From assembly GCA_014879845.1 (NCBI GenBank), contig JACSRI010000069.1, positions 1 to 53,004 of the forward strand: a stretch of 53,004 nt of DNA, written 5' to 3'. Numbering within the stretch: the stretch's first letter is position 1; every line of letters begins with the position of its first letter. The translations under genes and the position numbers were made by a program. Below, piece after piece: positions 43,951-51,468 of this stretch. This stretch comes from Opitutaceae bacterium (GTDB taxonomy: Bacteria > Verrucomicrobiota > Verrucomicrobiia > Opitutales > Opitutaceae). The notes beneath the pieces were generated by a model. The model saw only the letters and a program-made list of their open reading frames with translations, was not told the DNA's origin and did no database searches.

Positions 43951-44586
43951 ATGTCCCTGCGCAAACTCCTCGGTAAAGACGAAAAGTTCTACGATCTCCT
44001 CGAAGCCAGCGCCGAGGAAGCCAAGACGAGCACTTCCCTGCTCGCCCGCTACCTGCAGACCATCGACGACCTGGCCAAGCGGCAGAACCTCGACGAGTTC
44101 GTGCTCAGCCGCCGCAAGGACAAGCGCATCACCACCGAGATCACCGAGGAGCTGTGCCGCACGTTCGTCACGCCGCTGGAGCGCGAGGACATCGAGGCGC
44201 TCTCCCGCGCGCTCTACCGCATCCCCAAGGGCGTGGAGAAGATCGTCGAGCGCATGTCGATCCACCCGGGCCCGATCCCGCAGCGGTATTTCTCCCGCCA
44301 GATCGAGCTGATCTCCCAGTCGGCCGATGCCGTGATTTTCATGGTCAAGCAGCTGCGCCGCGGCACGCAGCTCGAGAAAGTGCAGGACGCCAACAGCCGC
44401 CTCCAGCACGCCGAGGGCGAGGCCGACAAGGTCATGCTCGAGCTCATCCGCGAGGTCTACCTCAGCGCCCGCGACGGCAAGGAGTACGCGGTGCTGCGCG
44501 AGATGTTCGAGCTGTTCGAGAAGGTCATCGACCGCTGCCGCGACGCCGGGAATATCGTGCTCCAGATCGTCCTGAAGTACTCCTGA
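43951..44586 (+). CDS. DUF47 family phosphate-transport regulator (PhoU-like)
   Basis: A 211-residue, wholly helical protein with the DUF47/TIGR00153 pattern: 'DEKFYDLLEASAEEAKTSTSLLARYL' near 10-35, 'LCRTFVTPLEREDIEALSRALYRIPKGVEKI' near 67-97, and a C-terminal 'FELFEKVIDRCRDAGNIVLQIVLKYS'. It is related to PhoU and nearly always sits next to a PiT transporter; here the pit gene begins 14 bp after its stop. It is thought to regulate PiT activity. Cytoplasmic. No clear ribosome-binding site precedes the ATG at 43951. No canonical GTCAC array was found upstream of it, only a lone GTCAC. Confidence 0.92.
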   Translation: MSLRKLLGKDEKFYDLLEASAEEAKTSTSLLARYLQTIDDLAKRQNLDEFVLSRRKDKRITTEITEELCRTFVTPLEREDIEALSRALYRIPKGVEKIVERMSIHPGPIPQRYFSRQIELISQSADAVIFMVKQLRRGTQLEKVQDANSRLQHAEGEADKVMLELIREVYLSARDGKEYAVLREMFELFEKVIDRCRDAGNIVLQIVLKYS

Positions 44587-44599
44587 GCCGCCGCCGGTC

Positions 44600-45664
44600 A
44601 TGACGCTCGTCCTTCTCGTCCTCCTGGCCGCGCTGGCCTTCGAGTACATCAACGGCTTTCACGACGCCGCCAACGCCATCGCCACGGTGGTTTCGACGCG
44701 CGTGCTCACCCCGCGGCAAGCCATCGCGCTCGCGGCGTTCTTCAACCTGGTCGGCGCGTTCATCGGCGTCGGCGTGGCCAAGACCATCTCGAGCGGCCTG
44801 GTCGACGCCGAGGCGGTGACGACGGTGACGGTGTTCTCCGCCCTCACCGGGGCGATCATCTGGAACCTCATTACCTGGTGGCTCGGCCTGCCCTCGAGCT
44901 CCAGTCACGCGCTCATCGGCGGCCTGTGCGGCGCTGCGCTCGCCACTTCGGATGGGCACTGGCACGTGCTGCACTGGTCCCTGATCGAAGGCGACAAGCA
45001 CGTCGGCCTCTGGCCCAAGGTCGTGCTCCCGATGGTCACGTCCCCGATCATCGGCTTCATCGTCGCGATGCTGATCATGTCGGTCCTCTACATCGCGCTG
45101 CGCAAGGCGACCCCGCGGTTCGTGAACATGGTCTTCGGCAAAGCCCAGATCATCAGCGCCGCTGGCATGGGCCTGAGCCACGGCTCCAACGACGCGCAGA
45201 AGACGATGGGCATCATGACGCTCGCCCTCTTCACGGCGACGCAGGGCGGTCTGTTCGCGGACCTGCCGGCCTGGGCCGGATTCCTCCGCGTGGAGGGCAC
45301 GGACATCCCCAGCTGGATCATCGTCGCCTGCGCCGTGACCATGGCCGCGGGTACGGCCGGCGGCGGCTGGCGCATCATTCGCACCATGGGCCACAAGATG
45401 GTGAAACTGCAGCCCGTGCACGGTTTCGCCGCCGAGACAGCCGCCGCCGCGGTGATCCTCACCGCCTCGAGCCTGAAGATCCCGCTCTCCACCACCCACG
45501 TGATTTCGACGGCGATCATGGGCGTCGGCGCCACCAAACGCTTCAGCGCCGTGAAGTGGGGCGTGGTCGGCCGGATCGTCTGGGCCTGGGTGCTCACGCT
45601 GCCCATCACAGGCCTGCTCGGTTACGGCACCTACCGGATCTTCGCCGCGTTCGGGATGCACTGA
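44600..45664 (+). CDS. pit: Inorganic phosphate transporter, PiT family
   Basis: A 354-residue integral membrane protein with about ten helices. It carries both PiT signatures: 'INGFHDAANAIATVVSTRVL' near 19-38 and 'GLSHGSNDAQKTMGIM' near 192-207, whose Asn-Asp pairs bind phosphate, and an 'SSSHALIGGLCGAAL' segment near 98-112. It imports metal-phosphate or phosphate with protons or sodium as a constitutive low-affinity system. It is co-transcribed with the DUF47 gene upstream (14 bp). A short inverted repeat follows the stop codon. Length and motifs are complete. Confidence 0.95.
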   Translation: MTLVLLVLLAALAFEYINGFHDAANAIATVVSTRVLTPRQAIALAAFFNLVGAFIGVGVAKTISSGLVDAEAVTTVTVFSALTGAIIWNLITWWLGLPSSSSHALIGGLCGAALATSDGHWHVLHWSLIEGDKHVGLWPKVVLPMVTSPIIGFIVAMLIMSVLYIALRKATPRFVNMVFGKAQIISAAGMGLSHGSNDAQKTMGIMTLALFTATQGGLFADLPAWAGFLRVEGTDIPSWIIVACAVTMAAGTAGGGWRIIRTMGHKMVKLQPVHGFAAETAAAAVILTASSLKIPLSTTHVISTAIMGVGATKRFSAVKWGVVGRIVWAWVLTLPITGLLGYGTYRIFAAFGMH

Positions 45665-45675
45665 AGCCCTGCGCC

Positions 45676-45692
45676 CCGACCCCTGGGGTCGG
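45676..45692 (+). terminator. Inverted repeat after pit
   Basis: CCGACCCC, T, GGGGTCGG: an 8-bp palindromic stem about 11 bp past the pit stop codon, followed by AAATTT. As a hairpin its loop is very tight and the T-run short, so this is a weak terminator at best. Confidence 0.4.
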
Positions 45693-45712
45693 AAATTTAC
45701 GATGCAAGCGGC

Positions 45713-45727
45713 TGTCATTCAGTGACA
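45713..45727 (+). promoter_or_regulatory. Inverted repeat TGTCATTCAGTGACA, possible operator
   Basis: Half-sites TGTCA and TGACA surround a 5-bp spacer, about 175 bp before the outer-membrane barrel gene. TGTCA equals a half of the E. coli Pho box, but the arrangement here is inverted rather than direct. Confidence 0.35.
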
Positions 45728-45902
45728 AACGATACGGTCGCACACCGGAATTGAACAGTACAGGCATCCGGGGGTCAGATCTGGGATTCCGGAGCGATCG
45801 CGGGACAGGGATTCGACACCTCTGCACCGATGCCGCAGGCTGCCTTCCATGTTTGCCAGCACGCGGTGAACGATCCGAACCGGAACTCAAAACCACATAA
45901 GT

Positions 45903-46553
45903 ATGAAATCCAACACTCGTATCCTGAAGTTCCTCGCCGCCGCCGCGATCGCGGCCAGCACGGTCTCGGTCGCCTCGGCTGCCGGCCTGCTCGGCCAGCG
46001 CTACGCTGCCGGCACGTTTGACTGGGTCCTGTGGGACAATGACGAACTCCCCGGTGGCGACATCGACGACGGCAAGGGCATCAGCCTGACCCTCAACCAG
46101 CCGCTCTCGAGCAACGTCGATCTCTCGGTCGACTACAGCTACCTCGACACCGGTGGCTCGGTCGACTTCGGCGAGGGCGACATCTATGACTTCGATGCCA
46201 GCTCGCAGGCGCTGACCTTCAACGGCACGTTCTACATGCCGGCCAACGGCTTCAAGCCGTTCATCAAGGTCGGTGCCGGCTGGGCGTGGAACAAGGTCGA
46301 CGGCGACACCGACAACGACGCGGTCTACCAGATCGTGCCCGGCGTCGAGATCCCCGCCGGCCAGAAGGCGTCCCTCACGCTCTTCGCCGCCTGGCAGGAC
46401 TACTTCGACAACGAGGGCGAGGATGACGGCTCCTGGGACTTCGGCGCCCTCGCCGAGTTCGAGGTGAGCTCGAAGTGGAGCGTGCTCGTCCGCGGCACCG
46501 TGGACGACGACTCAAACTACGGCATCTCGGCCGGTGCCCTCGTGCGCTTCTGA
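45903..46553 (+). CDS. Small outer-membrane beta-barrel protein (216 aa)
   Basis: The signal peptide spans 1-26 (cut at 'ASA-AG'). The mature part alternates hydrophobic and polar residues, as expected for an eight-stranded OmpA/OmpW-type barrel: 'LTLNQPLSSNVDLSVDYSYLDTG', 'ALTFNGTFYMPANGFKPFIKVGAGWAWN' and 'WSVLVRGTVDDDSNYGISAGALVRF', ending in Phe as outer-membrane barrels do. Loops are rich in Asp and Gly, which could bind cations. It lies between pit and the phosphate porin with its own promoter region and a strong terminator after it. The substrate or role is unknown; the position suggests, without proof, a link to phosphate or ion stress. Confidence 0.85.
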   Translation: MKSNTRILKFLAAAAIAASTVSVASAAGLLGQRYAAGTFDWVLWDNDELPGGDIDDGKGISLTLNQPLSSNVDLSVDYSYLDTGGSVDFGEGDIYDFDASSQALTFNGTFYMPANGFKPFIKVGAGWAWNKVDGDTDNDAVYQIVPGVEIPAGQKASLTLFAAWQDYFDNEGEDDGSWDFGALAEFEVSSKWSVLVRGTVDDDSNYGISAGALVRF

Positions 46554-46590
46554 GCGCCGCAGAGCACCCACCGTCTTCCGCACTTCACGA

Positions 46591-46622
46591 CCGCGGCTCC
46601 TTCCCGGAGCCGCGGTTTTTTT
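46591..46622 (+). terminator. Intrinsic terminator after the small barrel gene
   Basis: Perfect 10-bp stem CCGCGGCTCC/GGAGCCGCGG (46591-46600, 46606-46615), 5-nt loop, then seven Ts (46616-46622). A textbook rho-independent terminator that separates the barrel gene from the porin. Confidence 0.97.
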
Positions 46623-46630
46623 GCGTCCGC

Positions 46631-46691
46631 GCCACCGCCTCGTGTCACGGAGTTGCCACGTTCGTAACACATCCGCCACCGATTCGTAACA
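46631..46691 (+). promoter_or_regulatory. Pho-box-like array upstream of the phosphate porin
   Basis: Repeats of G(T/C)(C/A)AC start at 46631 (GCCAC), 46644 (GTCAC), 46655 (GCCAC), 46664 (GTAAC), 46675 (GCCAC) and 46686 (GTAAC). The intervals are 13, 11, 9, 11 and 11 bp, about one helical turn each, as in PhoB/PhoP boxes (B. subtilis PhoP binds TTAACA-like repeats every ~11 bp). The array is 70-130 bp before the start codon. No PhoB gene is in the window. Confidence 0.6.
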
Positions 46692-46760
46692 ATCGGCGCC
46701 TACGATGGATCGGCTTGCCGGCCCGCCCGGCGGGCGCAGCCAAACCCAATCCACCATCGT

Positions 46761-48020
46761 ATGCGTTCACTCACCCAACGTCTCGCTGCCGTCGCCCTGT
46801 TTTCGGCGACTGCCGGCCTGGCCTTCGCTCAGGACAACAGTGCCCTGATCGACATGCTCGCCCGCAAGGGCATCATTACCGATCAGGAGGCCGAGGATTT
46901 GCGCGCCGACCTGTCGAAGGAGAACACGGCCGCCACGGTCTCGACCGCCAAGGGCAACTTCCTCGACAAGGTCACGCTCACCGGCCGCATCCAGACCCAG
47001 TATGTCGGCCTCTCGACCGACATCGACGGCACGGTCAACGACCCGGCCTCGACCAACCACTGGTTCATCCGCCGCGCCCGCATCGGCGTGAAGGCCAACT
47101 TCATGCAGGGCTTCTCCGGATACATCAACTGGGACGTCGGCGGCTCGTTCTTCGACGCGGCCCAGATCACCTGGAAATACAGTGACACGTTCTCGGTCGA
47201 CGGCGGCCTGCGCAAGGCGCCGATCGGCCTGGAGGAGTTCATCACCTCCTCGGGCTCGCTCAAGGCGATCGAGCGTTCCGGCGTGACCCGCTATTTCGTC
47301 GAGTCGAACAACGGCCGCCGCCTCGGCGCCGGCAAATACCGCCTCGGCCTCTGGGCGGTCGGTGGCAATCCCAAGCAGGGCTTCACCTACCAGCTCGCCG
47401 TGACCAACCCGGAGATGACCTCCACCGGCTCCGAGGCCGTCAACACCGGCAACGCCAGCAACAACGGCCAGGCCTTCTGGGCCCATGCCGCCTACCGCGG
47501 CGTCTTCACCGACGGCGCCTACATGGTCGGCGCCTCCGCCGGCTACCTGCCCCGCCAGGGTGGTCGCACGCCCGCGCTGGCCGGGTCGACCAAGGCCGAC
47601 CTCTCCGTCATGAATCTCATGACCGAGGTCACGATGGCCAAGAACTTCACCGTCGCCGCCGAATACTACTGGGGCAAGGTGGAGAACGGCGCCGGCAACG
47701 GCCAGACCGTCGATCCGTGGGGCTTCTACATCATGCCCTCCTACAAGCTCAGCCCGGCCTGGGAACTGGTCGCCCGCTACGGCTACGTCGACTCCGACGG
47801 CCGCGGCATCAACCTCTCCGACTCCGTGCGCAGCGCCCCCTCCGGCGGCACGATGAATAAGCTCACCGAGATGTACTTCGGCGGCACCTGGTATCTGCGC
47901 GGCAACGACGTGAAACTCTCGGCCGGCTACGTCTGGGGCCAGACCGAGGAGACCGTCGCCGGCGCGCCCGCCCAGGCCACGTCCAACGGCGTGCGCTCCC
48001 AGTTCCAGATCAACTTCTGA
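46761..48020 (+). CDS. OprP/OprO-type phosphate-selective porin
   Basis: The protein has 419 residues. Signal peptide at 1-23 ('AFA-QD'). Residues 26-60 form a short helical, coiled-coil-like segment ('[28 protein letters not shown]') common before such porins; the barrel runs from about 70 ('[13 protein letters not shown]') to the terminal 'SQFQINF'. Typical porin O/P motifs: '[13 protein letters not shown]', '[25 protein letters not shown]' and '[15 protein letters not shown]'. It probably takes phosphate or polyphosphate across the outer membrane. The pstS gene follows 41 bp on, so they form a transcript. The Pho-box-like array upstream suggests induction by phosphate starvation. Confidence 0.9.
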   Translation: MRSLTQRLAAVALFSATAGLAFAQDNSALIDMLARKGIITDQEAEDLRADLSKENTAATVSTAKGNFLDKVTLTGRIQTQYVGLSTDIDGTVNDPASTNHWFIRRARIGVKANFMQGFSGYINWDVGGSFFDAAQITWKYSDTFSVDGGLRKAPIGLEEFITSSGSLKAIERSGVTRYFVESNNGRRLGAGKYRLGLWAVGGNPKQGFTYQLAVTNPEMTSTGSEAVNTGNASNNGQAFWAHAAYRGVFTDGAYMVGASAGYLPRQGGRTPALAGSTKADLSVMNLMTEVTMAKNFTVAAEYYWGKVENGAGNGQTVDPWGFYIMPSYKLSPAWELVARYGYVDSDGRGINLSDSVRSAPSGGTMNKLTEMYFGGTWYLRGNDVKLSAGYVWGQTEETVAGAPAQATSNGVRSQFQINF

Positions 48021-48061
48021 CCGACCCGTTCGCGAACCACGCCCATCCACCCACACTCACC

Positions 48062-49039
48062 ATGATGTCATCCGCCACTCTTCGCTCCCTGGCCGTGGCC
48101 GCCGCCCTGCTCGCAGGCACCGGCGCCGCCTTCGCCCAGGCCATCAAGCTCGACGGGGCCCTGCCCGACTACCAGCCGGTCAGCGGCATCTCGGGCAAAC
48201 TCGCCTCCATCGGCTCCGACACGCTCAACAATCTCATGACCTTCTGGGGCGAGGATTTCAAAAAGATCTACCCCGCCGTGACCGTCGAGATCGAGGGCAA
48301 GGGCTCCTCGACCGCCCCACCCGCGCTCATCGCCGGCACGGCCCAGATCGGCCCGATGTCGCGCAAGATGAAGGCCGAGGAGATCGACGCCTTCGAGAAG
48401 AAGTACGGCTACAAGCCCCGGCTCGTCGCCGTCGCCATCGACGCGCTCGCGGTCTATGTGCACAAGGACAACCCGATCCAGTCGCTCACGCTCCAGCAGG
48501 TTGACTCGATCTTCTCGTCCACGCGCAAGCGCGGCGGACAGGACATCTCGAACTGGGGCCAGCTCGGGCTCACCGGCGAGTGGGCCAAGAAGCCGATCTC
48601 GCTCTACGGCCGCAACAGCGCCTCGGGCACCTACGGCTTCTTTAAGGAGCACGCGCTCAAGAACGGCGACTACAAGGGCTCGGTGAAGGAACAGCCCGGC
48701 TCGGCCTCCGTGGTCCAGGGCGTGGAAAACGAGCTCGGCGGCGTCGGCTACTCCGGCATCGGTTACAAGACGTCCGGCGTCCGCGCGGTGCCGATCGCCG
48801 ACCGCGCCGGACCGATCGAGGCCACGCAGCAGAACGCGGAGACGTTCACCTACCCGATCTCCCGTTATCTCTACGTCTACATCAACGTGAACCCGTCCAC
48901 CGGCCCGGACCCGCTCGTACGTGAGTTCGTGCGCTTCGTGCTCTCGAAGGGCGGCCAGGACGACACGGTCAAGGACGGCTACTTCCCGCTGCCCGCCAAG
49001 AAGGCCGAGGAGTACCTGGTCAGCTCCGGCTGCAAGTAA
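48062..49039 (+). CDS. pstS: Phosphate-binding protein PstS
   Basis: The protein has 325 residues. Signal peptide at 1-26 ('AFA-QA'), no lipobox. It is a periplasmic type II binding protein with the phosphate-contact loops 'GSDTLNNL' (near 50-57) and '[25 protein letters not shown]' (near 79-103), and '[13 protein letters not shown]' (near 182-194), where Ser, Thr and Asp contact phosphate in homologues. It feeds the PstCA permease. It is co-transcribed with the porin. A strong hairpin lies 30 bp after the stop and a new Pho-box-like site before pstC, so PstS can be made in excess over the permease. The ATG at 48062 is followed by a second in-frame ATG at 48065. Confidence 0.95.
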   Translation: MMSSATLRSLAVAAALLAGTGAAFAQAIKLDGALPDYQPVSGISGKLASIGSDTLNNLMTFWGEDFKKIYPAVTVEIEGKGSSTAPPALIAGTAQIGPMSRKMKAEEIDAFEKKYGYKPRLVAVAIDALAVYVHKDNPIQSLTLQQVDSIFSSTRKRGGQDISNWGQLGLTGEWAKKPISLYGRNSASGTYGFFKEHALKNGDYKGSVKEQPGSASVVQGVENELGGVGYSGIGYKTSGVRAVPIADRAGPIEATQQNAETFTYPISRYLYVYINVNPSTGPDPLVREFVRFVLSKGGQDDTVKDGYFPLPAKKAEEYLVSSGCK

Positions 49040-49069
49040 CCGTCGGCGATCCCAGACGCGCGACCTTCA

Positions 49070-49099
49070 CAAGGGCCCGGCCGATCCGCCGGGCCCTTG
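49070..49099 (+). terminator. Hairpin between pstS and pstC
   Basis: Perfect 12-bp stem CAAGGGCCCGGC/GCCGGGCCCTTG (49070-49081, 49088-49099) with a 6-nt loop. Only TTG follows, so read-through may be partial, fitting a differential-expression element between the binding protein and permease genes. Confidence 0.75.
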
Positions 49100-49120
49100 T
49101 TGCTGGAAGGCCGGCCGCGC

Positions 49121-49150
49121 GTCACGCGATTGTAACACTCCGTCGTAACA
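49121..49150 (+). promoter_or_regulatory. Pho-box-like sites upstream of pstC
   Basis: GTCAC at 49121, GTAAC at 49132 and GTAAC at 49145 (intervals 11 and 13 bp), using the same words as the array before the porin gene. The site ends about 55 bp before the pstC start codon and follows the hairpin at 49070. Confidence 0.6.
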
Positions 49151-49206
49151 TTCGGCCTTGTCGGCTCCACCCGCCGCGCTGGTAGACCTAGGCCGCTCTC
49201 CCACCC

Positions 49207-51456
49207 ATGCCGCCCGAAACACAGGCTCCCGCCGCGCCTGCGCGCACCAATCCGCTGCTCCGCAAGGTCTCGCGACGCGTGAAACTCGCGGACCGGTTCG
49301 CCAATTTCACCATCCGCACCTGCGGGGTCGGCATCATCGCGATCGTCACGCTCATCTTTGTCTTCATCGGACTGGAGGCGCTGCCGCTCTTCCGCGGCGC
49401 CCAGCAGCAGCAGGTGTTCGAAAAGCCGCTGCCCGGGCTCGGAACCACCCAGCCGACGGACGTCCTCGCGCTCGGCGTGGATGAATACGAGACCCACGCC
49501 TATTTCGTCGACGCCGCCACGGGCTCCCTCCGCATCGTCGATCTCGCCACGCACGCCACCTCCGGCGAGTTCCCGCTCCCGTCCCTCGCCGGTACGCGCG
49601 CCACGGTGGCCTACCGCACACCCGCGCGCGACCGCCTCTTCATCGGCACGGCCGATGGCCGCGTGGTGCTCGCCCGCGTGCTCTTCGTGACCGACTACGC
49701 GCCCGACGGACGGCGCACGGTCACCGCACGGGCCAGCGAGGTCGGAGTGGTCACCGTCGCTGCAGGCGCGGCGATCACGCGCGTCCACGGCCGGCAAAAC
49801 AACAACGGTGACTACATCCTCGCCGCCGCCACGGCGGACGCACGCGTCTTCACCGCGCGTGTCATCGAGGACGAGCCGCCCGAGGAGCCCCGCCAGATCG
49901 GCGGCGCCTTCGCCGGCGCCGTCACCGCCCTGATCATCGACCACGAGGCCACCCGGCTCATGGTCGCCGACGAGGCGCCTCGCCTGCACCAGTATTACCT
50001 CGAGGAGGACCCCGAAGCGCCGTTCCGCTCCTATGCGATGACCGCGCGCATCACTGCGCTGGACTGGGCTATCGGCGACAACGCCCTGCTCCTCGGCTTC
50101 GCGAACGGCGCGGTCGAGTCGTGGTTCGGCGTGCGCGAGCAGCCGACTGACGTGCTCAAGCCGCTGCGCCGTATCCATGTCTTCAAGTCACTGCCCGCGA
50201 CGGTCACGGCGATCCAGCCCTCGGCCCGCGACAAGGGCTTCGCCGTGGGCGCGGCGGACGGCACGGTGCACCTGGACTTCACCACCTCCGAGCGAACGCT
50301 GCTCGAGGACCGGCTGGCGGCCGGCGTGCGGCATTTCGCCTACGCGCCCAAGCTCACGGCCCTGCTCACGCTCGACGCGGCCGGCTCGCTGCGCTTCACC
50401 CGCGTGCACAACCCGCACCCCGAGGTCTCGCTCAGGACGCTCTTCGGCAAGGTGCACTACGAGAACTACGACGAGCCGAGCTTCACTTGGCAGAGCACCG
50501 GAGGCACGGACGACTTCGAGAGCAAGCTCTCGCTCGTGCCGCTGCTCGTGGGCACGCTCAAGGGCGCGTTCTACGGGCTGTTCTTCGCCATCCCCATCGC
50601 GGTTTTCGCCGCGCTCTACACCTCGCAATTCATGTCGCCGGCGCTGCGTCGCACGGTGAAGCCGACGGTCGAGATCATGGCCGCGCTGCCCTCGGTCGTG
50701 ATCGGCTTCCTCGCCGGCCTCTGGCTCGCGCCCAAGCTCGAGGAGGCCATGGTCGGCACGCTCCTCGCCCTGCCCATCGTGCCGCTCCTCGTGCTCGCCG
50801 GCGCGGCCGGATGGATGATGTTGCCACGTTCCGTGCGCGCCCGGGTGCCCGAGGGCTGGGAGCTGTTTCTCGCCGTGCCCCTCGTCGCGGTCGGCGCGTG
50901 GCTGGCCCTGCAGCTCGGCCCCTGGGTCGAAGCCACACTGATGGCCGGCGACTACAAGCAGTGGGCCTACGACGTGTTCGGCAAGCAGGTGGAACAGCGC
51001 AACTCGATCGTCATCGGCATCGCCCTCGGTTTCGCCGTCATCCCGGTGATCTTCACCATCTCCGAGGATGCGTTCTCCAATGTGCCCGCGACGTTCCGCT
51101 CGGCCAGCTACGCGCTCGGCGCGAGCAGGTGGCAGACGGCTTGGCGCGTGATTCTACCAACGGCGAGCCCGGGCGTGTTTTCCGCCGTGATGATCGGTTT
51201 CGGCCGCGCCGTCGGCGAGACCATGATCGTGCTGATGGCGACGGGCAACACGCCGATCCTGAGCCTCAGTCCGTTCAATGGCATGCGCACGCTCTCGGCC
51301 AACATCGCGGTCGAGATCCCCGAGGCGCCCGCCGGAGGCACGCTTTACCGCGTGCTCTTCATCTCCGCGCTGCTGCTCTTCGCCCTCACCTTCCTGTGCA
51401 ACACGATCGCCGAGGTGGTGCGGCAGCGCCTGCGGCAGAAATACCAGGCCGTCTAG
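49207..51456 (+). CDS. pstC: Phosphate ABC transporter permease PstC with large periplasmic domain
   Basis: The protein has 749 residues, against ~320 in E. coli PstC. The first membrane helix (about 38-58, 'GIIAIVTLIFVFIGLEALPLF') is followed by a ~380-residue extracytoplasmic region (65-440). This region looks like a beta-propeller: repeated 'DRLFIGTADGRVVLARV', 'RLMVADEAPRLHQYYL', 'ALLLGFANGAVESWFG', 'GFAVGAADGTVHLDF' and 'KLTALLTLDAAGSLRFTRV'. Residues about 448-745 carry the permease core with the EAA-like loop 'SYALGASRWQTAWRVILPTASPGVF' and 'FGRAVGETMIVLMATG'. Large PstC proteins also occur in pseudomonads. pstA starts 12 bp downstream. The membrane topology of the insert is inferred. 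Confidence 0.92.
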   Translation: MPPETQAPAAPARTNPLLRKVSRRVKLADRFANFTIRTCGVGIIAIVTLIFVFIGLEALPLFRGAQQQQVFEKPLPGLGTTQPTDVLALGVDEYETHAYFVDAATGSLRIVDLATHATSGEFPLPSLAGTRATVAYRTPARDRLFIGTADGRVVLARVLFVTDYAPDGRRTVTARASEVGVVTVAAGAAITRVHGRQNNNGDYILAAATADARVFTARVIEDEPPEEPRQIGGAFAGAVTALIIDHEATRLMVADEAPRLHQYYLEEDPEAPFRSYAMTARITALDWAIGDNALLLGFANGAVESWFGVREQPTDVLKPLRRIHVFKSLPATVTAIQPSARDKGFAVGAADGTVHLDFTTSERTLLEDRLAAGVRHFAYAPKLTALLTLDAAGSLRFTRVHNPHPEVSLRTLFGKVHYENYDEPSFTWQSTGGTDDFESKLSLVPLLVGTLKGAFYGLFFAIPIAVFAALYTSQFMSPALRRTVKPTVEIMAALPSVVIGFLAGLWLAPKLEEAMVGTLLALPIVPLLVLAGAAGWMMLPRSVRARVPEGWELFLAVPLVAVGAWLALQLGPWVEATLMAGDYKQWAYDVFGKQVEQRNSIVIGIALGFAVIPVIFTISEDAFSNVPATFRSASYALGASRWQTAWRVILPTASPGVFSAVMIGFGRAVGETMIVLMATGNTPILSLSPFNGMRTLSANIAVEIPEAPAGGTLYRVLFISALLLFALTFLCNTIAEVVRQRLRQKYQAV

Positions 51457-51468
51457 CCCGCCACGCCC

